Position numbers and translations under genes: made by a program
Assembly (NCBI GenBank): GCA_964601275.1
Contig: CAZRMV010000009.1
Span: 1 to 64,000 of the forward strand
Source: JAOZPE01 sp964601275
GTDB lineage: Bacteria > Krumholzibacteriota > Krumholzibacteriia > JAJRXK01
Direction of reading: 5' to 3'
Length of the DNA stretch: 64,000 nt
The notes under the pieces: generated by a model
Seen by the model: only the letters and a program-made list of their open reading frames with translations
Told to the model about the DNA's origin: nothing
The model's database searches: none
Shown here: in pieces, positions 16,087 to 22,937 of the stretch
Layout: each line of letters starts with the position of its first letter
Position numbering within the stretch: the first letter of the stretch is position 1

Positions 16087-17517
16087 ATGGCCGACAAGGG
16101 ACGTATCGCACGCAACACCATGTTCTTGAGTCTCGCCCACGGCGCGTCCAAGTTCTTCAGCCTGCTTCTGACCATGCTGGCCACGCGGGTTCTCGGCGCG
16201 GTGGGCTACGGCCTGTACACCGCGGGGAACACCTTCATCGAGGTCGGCCGGGTGCTGGCCGGGGGAGGGCTCGACTACCTGGTGACCCGCGAGGTCACCG
16301 ACGATCCACGCCAGGTGAGCAGGGTGGCGTCGGGCGCGGCCGCGGTGAAGACCCTGCTTTCGGCGGTCGCCTATGCCCTGGTGGTGCTGGTGGTGTGGCG
16401 ATTGCACTATCCGCCCGCGGTGCTCCACATCGTGCTCATCCTGGGCGTGATCATCTTCCTGGAGAACATCAGCGACGTCGCCGACGCGGTCTTCCAGGGA
16501 ACCCAGCGGATGGACTACATCACCCGCACCATGCTGGTGTCCTCGGCGTCGATCTTCGTGCTGGCCGCGGCGGCGCTGTTTCTCGGACTGGGCCTGGTCG
16601 GCTTCGTGACCGGGATCACCCTGGGATGCCTGGTGCGGATGCTGGTGGGAACCGCCTACCTCCGCCGGCACTTCGGACGGCTGGCGCCGAAGGAGGTCCG
16701 CCGCGACGAGGTGCGCCGTCTCACCCGGGCCGCCGCCCCCTTGATGGGAGCGACCATCCTCAGCCTGATCTTCCACCGCATCGACATCCTCATGCTCAGC
16801 CGCATGGTCGACGCGGCGCACTGGGGTTACTACGGGGTGGCGGTGCGGGTGGTCGACGTGGTGGTCCTGGCCCCGAGGATCCTGGCCACGGCGGTCTATC
16901 CCCAGATCCGACTGGCCCGGGAGCACGGGTCCGGCCCGGTGGCGGCGCTCATGGTCACCAGCACCCGCCTGACCCTGGTGAGCTGCTCGGCGCTGGCGTT
17001 GGCGGTGTGGATCTTCGCTCCGCTGGCGGTACGGGTCATGGCGGGCGGCGGTTTCCAGCCCGCGGTGGGGGCGCTGCGGGTCCTCGCGTGGGCGGTGGCC
17101 CTGCAGGCGGGGGCGCACATGATGGTGCGCCTGCTCTTCGCGGCCGATCGCGAACGTGATCTCCTGCCCATCGGCGCGGTGGGGATCGGGGCCAACGTGG
17201 CCCTGAACGCCCAGTGGATTCCCCGCCTGGGCATCGACGGCGCCGCCCTGGCGACCGTGGTGAGCTATGCCCTCACCCTGCTGCTCTACTATCTCTACGC
17301 CGCCCGTGCCGGGTACCGCGTTCCCCTGTGGAAGTCCTCCGGCGGAGCGGCGGTCTCCCTGGCCGCGGCGGTGGGGGTGACCTTCCTCCTGGAGGGCCAG
17401 CCCCTCTGGTTGCGAGGTGGGGGGGCGGTGGTCACCTGGCTGGGGGTGCTGTTCCTGCTGCGGGTGAACGGGGCGCAGGAACTGCGCGAGGGCTGGCGCC
17501 TGCTGCGGCGCCGTTGA
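16087..17517 (+). CDS. Polysaccharide/lipid-linked oligosaccharide flippase (MOP superfamily, Wzx-like)
   Basis: A 476-residue inner-membrane protein with about 14 hydrophobic segments and no signal peptide. The N-terminal NTMFLSLAHGASKFFSLLLT and the GAVGYGLYTAGNTFIEVGR stretch are typical of Wzx/RfbX polysaccharide biosynthesis proteins. LGIDGAALATVVSYALT near residue 385 is the common C-terminal motif. It should flip lipid-linked glycans to the periplasm. Position directly after the Omp85-like gene suggests shared function in export of a surface polysaccharide. Glycosyltransferases lie 2 kb downstream. Confidence 0.9.
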   Translation: MADKGRIARNTMFLSLAHGASKFFSLLLTMLATRVLGAVGYGLYTAGNTFIEVGRVLAGGGLDYLVTREVTDDPRQVSRVASGAAAVKTLLSAVAYALVVLVVWRLHYPPAVLHIVLILGVIIFLENISDVADAVFQGTQRMDYITRTMLVSSASIFVLAAAALFLGLGLVGFVTGITLGCLVRMLVGTAYLRRHFGRLAPKEVRRDEVRRLTRAAAPLMGATILSLIFHRIDILMLSRMVDAAHWGYYGVAVRVVDVVVLAPRILATAVYPQIRLAREHGSGPVAALMVTSTRLTLVSCSALALAVWIFAPLAVRVMAGGGFQPAVGALRVLAWAVALQAGAHMMVRLLFAADRERDLLPIGAVGIGANVALNAQWIPRLGIDGAALATVVSYALTLLLYYLYAARAGYRVPLWKSSGGAAVSLAAAVGVTFLLEGQPLWLRGGGAVVTWLGVLFLLRVNGAQELREGWRLLRRR

Positions 17518-17545
17518 GGGGGGCCGCCGGTCCGAAGACCCGCGG

Positions 17546-18376
17546 CTAGTCCTCGTCTTCCGGATTCTCCCGTTCGATCTCTTCGAGGAAGCGGCGGATC
17601 GGATCCCCGCCGAAGGTCCCCCCCACCCGGGGAGGTGGAGGAGGGGGCCCGGGAACCGGCACGGCATTCCGGCGGGCCACCACCGGACGGCCCGGCCCCA
17701 GGCGCAGATAGAGATAGCCGGCCACAAAGCCCCCGATGTGGGCCCAGTGGGCCGTTCCCCCTCCGCCGCGCGCGCCGAGGGTCCCCACCCCGGCCATCAC
17801 CTGGATGAAGATCCACAGCCCCAGCAGGAGGACCGCGGGCACCTGGATGAAGGTCACGAAGAAGACGAGGAAGACCAGCGTGGTCACCCGGGCGTGGGGA
17901 TAGAGGACCATGTACGCCCCGAGCACTCCGCTGATCGCCCCACTCGCCCCGATCACCGGAACCAGGGCGTCGGGGTTCAACAGGGTATGTCCGGCCACTC
18001 CCGCCAGCCCCGTCACCAGGTAGAAGATGAGGAAGTGGAGGTGTCCGAGGAAGTCCTCCACGTTGTTCCCGAAGATCCACAGGTACAGCATGTTGAAGAA
18101 GAGGTGCAGGAAGCCCCCGTGTAGGAACATGCTGGTGAACGCGGTGATCCAGGCCGGCGCAACCGGCGGGCTCGCGGGAAGTGTGCCGGTGAACGCGATC
18201 AGGTCCCTTCCATGCACCAGGAAGGCCGGCGTGGCACCCCAACGGCCGATGAAGGCGGACAACTGGCTTCCCTGTCCCAGTTCCACCAGGAAGACCAGGG
18301 AATTCAGCGCGATGAGCGCGACGGTGACGTAGGGCGTCGTCCGGGTGGGGTTGTGGTCCTTGATGGGAAGAAACAT
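17546..18376 (-). CDS. Rhomboid-family intramembrane serine protease (GlpG/YqgP-like)
   Basis: A 276-residue protein with about seven hydrophobic segments. Catalytic Ser145 is in GASGAISGVLG and catalytic His213 in HWAHIGGFVAGY. The HGGFLHLFFNMLYLWIFG segment (86-103) is the hallmark of the TM2 region. A Pro-rich cytoplasmic tail and an acidic C-terminus (RFLEEIERENPEDED) follow. It cleaves membrane-protein clients in the inner membrane. The ATG at 18376 fits family starts (MFLPIKDHNPTRTTPYVT). It converges on the flippase gene. Confidence 0.93.
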   Translation of the reverse strand: MFLPIKDHNPTRTTPYVTVALIALNSLVFLVELGQGSQLSAFIGRWGATPAFLVHGRDLIAFTGTLPASPPVAPAWITAFTSMFLHGGFLHLFFNMLYLWIFGNNVEDFLGHLHFLIFYLVTGLAGVAGHTLLNPDALVPVIGASGAISGVLGAYMVLYPHARVTTLVFLVFFVTFIQVPAVLLLGLWIFIQVMAGVGTLGARGGGGTAHWAHIGGFVAGYLYLRLGPGRPVVARRNAVPVPGPPPPPPRVGGTFGGDPIRRFLEEIERENPEDED

Positions 18377-18419
18377 CCCGGGTCCTCGTCCAGGGTGGGC
18401 GGCGCCACGGCGGATCGGG

Positions 18420-19115
18420 TCACCCGCGTTCGAGAAGCTCCCGCCGGGACCACTCGCGCAACCAGCGGTGGCTGTGCGGCGCGCACGATCGACCGTCCTG
18501 CAGACGGTGCCACAGGGCGCGCAGGTCGTCCAGATCATCCACGTCCCACCAGCGTTCCATGACACGATGGCGCAAGCCCAGCTTGCGGGCCCGGCGCACC
18601 AGGGCGGCCCGGGTCGAAGGTCGGCTCCATGGAATGTCCTGGAACAGCTCGGTCCACCCGCGCCCCGCTCCGATGCACCAGGTGCCCCCGTCCTCGGCCT
18701 CCCCCAGGACCAGGTCTTGTCCGGCCAGGGCGATCATGGCGTGGTTGAGGTAGAGCGGCGGCAGATCGGGATGGTCGCTTCCCACCACCAACAGGGGAAG
18801 GGCCCGTCGCGCGCGCGCGTCGTCCATCGCGCGGCGCAGCCGCGCGCCCAGGTCGCCATCGGCCTGGGGGAGCGCCATCAGCCGGCCCAAAGGGGTGTCG
18901 AGCCGCTGGAGGAGGTCTTCGGGAAGATACTCCTGGGGATGCGCCCCGTCGTGGTAGAGCCAGATGCGGCGCGCGGCGGTCTGCGCCGCGCTGCTGAGCA
19001 GATCGAGCAGGAAGGCCCGGTACAGCGAAGCCGCTTCCTCGGGGCGCAAGGGAGGACACAGGCGGGTCTTGACCTTGCCAGCCACGGGTGCTTTGAGGAA
19101 GATGGCGAGGTTCAT
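18420..19115 (-). CDS. TIGR04282/DUF2064-family glycosyltransferase
   Basis: A 231-residue cytoplasmic GT-A-like enzyme. The N-terminal LAIFLKAPVAGKVKTRL is the nucleotide-binding start of the family, and GSDHPDLPP corresponds to the DxD-like GxDxPxL motif. DLVLGEAEDGGTWCIG is the sugar-binding region. Named family members are annotated as arsenosugar-related glycosyltransferases, but no arsenic methylation gene lies nearby, so that role should not be assumed. The start ATG (19115) shares a CATG with a possible start of the divergent gene. The neighbouring GT2 gene suggests a joint glycan pathway. Confidence 0.82.
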   Translation of the reverse strand: MNLAIFLKAPVAGKVKTRLCPPLRPEEAASLYRAFLLDLLSSAAQTAARRIWLYHDGAHPQEYLPEDLLQRLDTPLGRLMALPQADGDLGARLRRAMDDARARRALPLLVVGSDHPDLPPLYLNHAMIALAGQDLVLGEAEDGGTWCIGAGRGWTELFQDIPWSRPSTRAALVRRARKLGLRHRVMERWWDVDDLDDLRALWHRLQDGRSCAPHSHRWLREWSRRELLERG

Positions 19116-19194
19116 GGGTCCGACCACCGAAGACGAGGAAGCGACGCCTCGCTTCCCAACATACCGTCCCCGCACCGCCTTCGAAAGGGTCGCC

Positions 19195-19608
19195 GTGCCG
19201 TCGAGCTGGTTTCTCAAGCACCACGATTGGCGTCGCGCGTGGAAGGAAAACGTCCGGGCGCGGATCGAGCGGGACGCCGTGGTCCGCTCGCTGGTTCCCG
19301 GCGAGATCCTCTTCGGCGGGGAATCACCGGGAGGCCGGGTCGAGCTGATCGTGGAGGGCCGGATCCGCCTGTGCCGTTTCGATGCGGCGGGCCGCGAGAT
19401 CCTCCGGGCCATCCTGGAGGAGGGGGACCTGCTGGTGCTCGAACCCACCGGCGAGGCGGATCCGTGGTCCGGTTATGCCGAAGCCCTGGAGAGCAGCCGG
19501 GTCCTCGATCTTCCCCTCCCGGACTTCCTGCGCTTGGCCCGGAGCTCGCGAACATCCTTTCAGCAGTCTCTGCCCCGCGCGCGCCGTAGTGGAGGCGAGC
19601 GTGGCTGA
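19195..19608 (+). CDS. Cyclic-nucleotide-binding-like (Crp-type sensor) domain protein without DNA-binding domain
   Basis: From a GTG at 19195 (AAAGGG site) this gives 137 residues; ATGs at 19102 and 19114 are alternative longer starts. The core VELIVEGRIRLCRFDAAGREILRAILEEGDLLVLEP matches the beta-barrel of the cNMP-binding/Crp family, with a GREILRAIL helix-strand segment, preceded by LVPGEILF. No helix-turn-helix follows, and the protein ends shortly after the jelly roll. It may be a stand-alone ligand sensor or a degenerate remnant. The 3' end overlaps the GT2 gene by 8 nt, suggesting translational coupling. Moderate certainty on the fold, low on role. Confidence 0.65.
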   Translation: MPSSWFLKHHDWRRAWKENVRARIERDAVVRSLVPGEILFGGESPGGRVELIVEGRIRLCRFDAAGREILRAILEEGDLLVLEPTGEADPWSGYAEALESSRVLDLPLPDFLRLARSSRTSFQQSLPRARRSGGERG

Positions 19609-20365
19609 CGAGGGCGCGCGCACACGAGGGACCGACCGAGCCGCCGAAACGGTCTGGGTGATCATCCCCGCCCTGGACGAGGAGGAGGCACTGCCCGCGG
19701 TGTTGCGTGATCTCCCCGACCATCCGCGCCGGCAGGTCATCGTCTGCGACAACGGAAGCCGCGATCGCACCGCCGAGGTGGCTCGCCGCGCCGGCGCGTC
19801 GGTGGTGCGCGATGAACGGCGGGGGTACGGGCGGGCGTGTCTCACCGCCCTGGCGGAGCTACGGCGGAAGGATCCGTCGCCCCGGGACGTGGTGGTCTTC
19901 CTCGACGCCGACCACAGTGACGATCCCCGGGAGCTGCCTGCCCTCATCGAGCCGATCCTCCGGGAGGAGGCCGACCTGGTGGTGGGGTCCCGCGTGCTGG
20001 GCCCGCGCGAGAAGGGGGCCCTGTTGCCGGTGGCCCGCTTCGGCAACCTGCTGGCCACCAGCCTGATCTGGTGGTGGACCGGGGTCGAGTTCACCGATCT
20101 GGGTCCCTTCCGGGCCCTGCGGTGGCGGACGCTGGAAGAACTCCGGATGGAGGATGAGGCCTTCGGCTGGACGGTGGAGATGCAGTTGAAGGCGGCCGCG
20201 ATGGGGCTGCGTTGCGCCGAGGTCCCGGTGAGCTATCGTCGCCGCACGGGCCGTAGCAAGATCTCCGGGACGCTCCGGGGCAGTGTGCTGGCCGGAGTGA
20301 CCATCCTCTCCATCCTCCTGCGCTTCGGTCTGCCCGGCCGGGGAGGGCTGTGGCGGCGCGGTTGA
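19601..20365 (+). CDS. Family 2 glycosyltransferase (dolichyl-phosphate-mannose-synthase-like)
   Basis: A 254-residue GT-A enzyme. VWVIIPALDEEEALPAVL is the nucleotide-binding strand, VVVFLDADHSDDP holds the DxD metal motif, and VVGSRVLGPREKGALLP and the GRSKISGT loop are typical of polyprenyl-phosphate sugar transferases. A hydrophobic C-terminal helix (VLAGVTILSILLRFGL) may anchor it to the inner membrane. It transfers sugars to a lipid or glycan acceptor. The start is a GTG at 19601 with a GGAGG site, overlapping the preceding sensor gene. The divergent TIGR04282 enzyme next door suggests a joint role. Confidence 0.9.
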   Translation: MADEGARTRGTDRAAETVWVIIPALDEEEALPAVLRDLPDHPRRQVIVCDNGSRDRTAEVARRAGASVVRDERRGYGRACLTALAELRRKDPSPRDVVVFLDADHSDDPRELPALIEPILREEADLVVGSRVLGPREKGALLPVARFGNLLATSLIWWWTGVEFTDLGPFRALRWRTLEELRMEDEAFGWTVEMQLKAAAMGLRCAEVPVSYRRRTGRSKISGTLRGSVLAGVTILSILLRFGLPGRGGLWRRG

Positions 20366-20399
20366 GGGCCCTTCTTCTGTGCCCTTGTGGCCGTTCCTG

Positions 20400-20408
20400 T
20401 GCTATACT
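20400..20408 (+). promoter_or_regulatory. Extended -10 promoter for the secreted OB-fold protein gene
   Basis: TGCTATACT matches the extended -10 consensus TGnTATAAT. No good -35 is found 17 bp upstream, as is usual for extended -10 promoters. Transcription would start near 20415, leaving a leader of about 170 nt. Confidence 0.45.
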
Positions 20409-20470
20409 GCGGCTGAATTGGAATCGCACACCCTTTGGCTGTGGGGGTCATGGGTCCGCGGACTCTTCCT

Positions 20471-20530
20471 GGGGAAAGGACGCGAAGGCTCCCCCGGCTC
20501 CAATGGAGAGGGACTTTCCCCGGAAAGCCC
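20471..20530 (+). promoter_or_regulatory. Structured 5' leader with mutually exclusive hairpins
   Basis: GGGGAAAG (20471-20478) can pair perfectly with CTTTCCCC (20514-20521). The same CTTTCC can instead pair with GGAAAG (20522-20527), extended by GGG (20510-20512) to CCC (20528-20530). The alternatives cannot coexist, which is a switch-like arrangement about 55 nt before the start codon. No known riboswitch class could be assigned with confidence. Confidence 0.35.
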
Positions 20531-20584
20531 CCGGAACCGTCCGCCATCTGCTCCATCCGTCTTCTCCGAGGAGGCATCACGAGA

Positions 20585-22525
20585 ATGTTGCGAACAACCC
20601 TGGCAGTCGCGCTCAGCGCGCTCCTCTGCCTGACGGGCAGCGCGTTTGCCCAGATCACCAACATCGTCGACATCCAGGACTACACTGCGGCCGGCGCGCC
20701 GAATGGACTGGGTCCCCTGTGGGGCCAGATCGTCACCGTGCGCGGCGTGATCACCATGCCGGCCGGGGTCTTCAACAGCGGCAGCCATTACGTGCAGGAC
20801 GCCACCGGTGGGATCACCTTCTTCTCGACCACTTCCGGATTCGCCCTCGGCGATTCGGTCGAGGTCACCGGCACCGTGGGCTCCTTCAACGGCAGCGAGA
20901 TCGACCTGAGCAACCTCACCCTCACCTTCCTGGGCGTGTCCACCGTGCCCGCCCCGCAGGTGATGACCGTTCCCCAGGTCATCGACAACGACGGGGACGG
21001 CGTGCAGAGTGCCGCCGACTACCGGATCACCGGAACCCTGGTGCAGGTCACCGGCAATATCGTGTATCTGCCCGGGGTCGAGTCTCCGCCGTGGCCGGTG
21101 GGAAGCGGCCAGGGTACCGTCGGTCTGACCGACGCCTCGGGCGACACCCTGATCGTCTTCGTCGACCGCACCACCGCGATCGATGCCTCGAGCATGGGCA
21201 ACGGCGACCTCTTCCAGATCACCGGGATCGTCTCGCCCTACAACGGGCTCATCGAGTTGAAGCCGCGTTTCCAGACCGACCTGGTCAAGAACCCGGGCAA
21301 CCCCTTCCCGGTGGTGGAGAACATCACTCCCGCCCCGTGGACTCCTGACGCCAACCAGACGGTTACCGTTTCGGCCACCATCACCGACAACGGCAGCATC
21401 GCCGTGGCGAATCTCTATTACGCCTACGGGGGCAGCGGCAGCTTCACCCAGGTGGCGATGACCAATACGACGGGAAGCACCTACGAGGCCACCATCCCCG
21501 GCACCACCGCGGCCACCATCGAGTACTACCTCGAGGCCACCGACGATACCGGGCAGACCACCCTGGTTCCCGGCACCGCTCCGGCCGACTTCAACCAGCT
21601 CGCGGTGGGACTGATCCCCATCACCACCATCCAGTCCAGTGTGGATTCGACCGGGGCCAGCACCTTCTCCGGACAACTGGTGAACGTGGAGGGCATCGTG
21701 ACCGTGGCTCCGGGCGAGTTGAACGCACCGGGCAGCCAGTGGATCATCGAAGATCCCGCCGGTGGATTCTGGAGCGGGCTCTTCGTCTTCGAGGGCTCGG
21801 GAAGCAACGTGCTGTTCCGCGGGGACCGCGTGCGGATCTCCGGAACGGTGAACGAGTTCGCCGGCACCACGCAGATCATCCCCCAGCGGGGCGACGCGGT
21901 CGAGCTGGTGAACTTCGGCAATCCCGAACCGCCCATCTCGGCCTTCACCAGCACCGTGCTGGACACCACCGAGGCCCTGGAGAACGTGCTGGTGCGCACC
22001 TTCATGTCCACGGTGATCGACACCGTGGCGGCCAGCGACAACTACTTCCTCCAGGACACCACCAGTGACAGCCTGCTGACGGTCAACCCGATGTTCGCGG
22101 TCAGCCTCGCGCCGCTGCCCGGTGAGACGCAGATCGCCACCGGGTTGCTCGACGGGCGCTTCGGGGGTTACACCCTCGCCCCGCGCGATGACAACGACTT
22201 CCGTCTGTTCGCCACCGGGGTCGAGGACGGAGTGCCGGCGCAGCGTTTCGCCCAGCTCTCGCGCATCTTCCCCAATCCCTTCAACCCGATGACCAAGATC
22301 GAATTCCGCCTGCCCCACAAGGGTCTGGCCGAATTGGCGGTCTTCAACAGCAAGGGAGAGAGGGTGGCCACGCTCGTCAACGGCGAGTTGGACGCGGGCG
22401 ACTACGCGCGCACCTGGAACGGACGCGACGACAGCGGCGCACCCGTCTCCAGCGGTGTGTACTATGTGCGTTTGCGCCTGGACACCGAATCGAGTTCGGT
22501 GCAGAAGGTCACGCTGGTGAAATAG
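20585..22525 (+). CDS. Secreted protein with OB-fold (nuclease-associated type) domains and FlgD/T9SS-like C-terminal domain
   Basis: A 646-residue exported protein. The signal peptide is about 1-22 (LAVALSALLCLTGSAFAQ). Two OB-fold-like modules recur at residues about 45-95 and 360-430: VTVRGVIT...YVQDATGGITFF...GDSVEVTGTV and VNVEGIVTV...WIIEDPAGG...GDRVRISGTV. These resemble the OB domains seen in YhcR-type extracellular nucleases, but no nuclease domain is present. A CBM/Ig-like stretch lies between them. The C-terminal FlgD-like domain carries FPNPFNPMTK and SGVYYVRL and ends in KVTLVK. It is probably surface-delivered. The ATG at 20585 follows a GAGGAGG site about 10 nt upstream. A strong terminator lies downstream. 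Confidence 0.85.
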   Translation: MLRTTLAVALSALLCLTGSAFAQITNIVDIQDYTAAGAPNGLGPLWGQIVTVRGVITMPAGVFNSGSHYVQDATGGITFFSTTSGFALGDSVEVTGTVGSFNGSEIDLSNLTLTFLGVSTVPAPQVMTVPQVIDNDGDGVQSAADYRITGTLVQVTGNIVYLPGVESPPWPVGSGQGTVGLTDASGDTLIVFVDRTTAIDASSMGNGDLFQITGIVSPYNGLIELKPRFQTDLVKNPGNPFPVVENITPAPWTPDANQTVTVSATITDNGSIAVANLYYAYGGSGSFTQVAMTNTTGSTYEATIPGTTAATIEYYLEATDDTGQTTLVPGTAPADFNQLAVGLIPITTIQSSVDSTGASTFSGQLVNVEGIVTVAPGELNAPGSQWIIEDPAGGFWSGLFVFEGSGSNVLFRGDRVRISGTVNEFAGTTQIIPQRGDAVELVNFGNPEPPISAFTSTVLDTTEALENVLVRTFMSTVIDTVAASDNYFLQDTTSDSLLTVNPMFAVSLAPLPGETQIATGLLDGRFGGYTLAPRDDNDFRLFATGVEDGVPAQRFAQLSRIFPNPFNPMTKIEFRLPHKGLAELAVFNSKGERVATLVNGELDAGDYARTWNGRDDSGAPVSSGVYYVRLRLDTESSSVQKVTLVK

Positions 22526-22601
22526 CGTTCGCGGAGGACGCCGGGCGACGACGGCCGGAGCTCGGCCGAGTGCCCGGAGGCCTCCTCCAGCGATCCCCAA
22601 G

Positions 22602-22637
22602 AAGGCCCGGCGGAGTTCCGCCGGGCCTTTGTCATTT
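22602..22637 (+). terminator. Strong Rho-independent terminator
   Basis: AAGGCCCGGCGG (22602-22613), loop AGTT, then CCGCCGGGCCTT (22618-22629): a perfect 12-bp stem followed by TTGTCATTT. It ends the transcript of the secreted OB-fold protein. Confidence 0.88.
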
Positions 22638-22753
22638 CCCCCACTCCACGTGTTGCATCCTTGAACGACGGCGCTCTGTCGGCTTGTCCCTGTCTGGCGG
22701 CGCGGGCGGGAGACCCTGGATCCCGCCCGCGTCCTTTTCGACGGGAGGTATCC

Positions 22754-22933
22754 ATGAAACGGTGGATTCTTCTGCTCTCGTTCCTCCTGGCCTCGGGAAC
22801 CCTCCTGGCCAAGGTCACCCACCAGGTTCCCTGCGGGGTGGTGGCCGCCGGTGGTGGGTTCTCCACGTCCACGAGCTTCTCGGTGTTCTCCACCGCCGGG
22901 ATGGACAGGGACGGCATGGAGGGACGGTGGTGA
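22754..22933 (+). CDS. Small (59-residue) secreted protein, possibly truncated
   Basis: The gene starts at an ATG with a good GGGAGGT ribosome site, and the protein has a clear signal peptide (KRWILLLSFLLASGTLLA). The mature part is about 40 residues: VPCGVVAAGGGFSTSTSFSV and an ending MEGRW. The pattern GGGxSxSxSFxV followed by a Gly turn resembles the start of longer secreted FCB-group proteins with VVAGGGG-type N-termini that continue to a GFW end. This copy may be a truncated relic or a short secreted peptide. It converges on the CHAT gene with 4 bp between stops. Confidence 0.55.
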   Translation: MKRWILLLSFLLASGTLLAKVTHQVPCGVVAAGGGFSTSTSFSVFSTAGMDRDGMEGRW

Positions 22934-22937
22934 TCGG

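Noticed and set aside
18420..20365. Arsenosugar biosynthesis locus
   Set aside because: TIGR04282 is named after such loci, but there is no ArsM, ArsS or TIGR04283 partner of that pathway. The neighbouring GT2 is of the general lipid-sugar type.
20415..20584. A c-di-GMP-I (GEMM) riboswitch in the leader
   Set aside because: Only the GGACGCGAAGGC piece is similar. The conserved CCTA and GGTTACCG-like parts and the tetraloop/receptor are missing.
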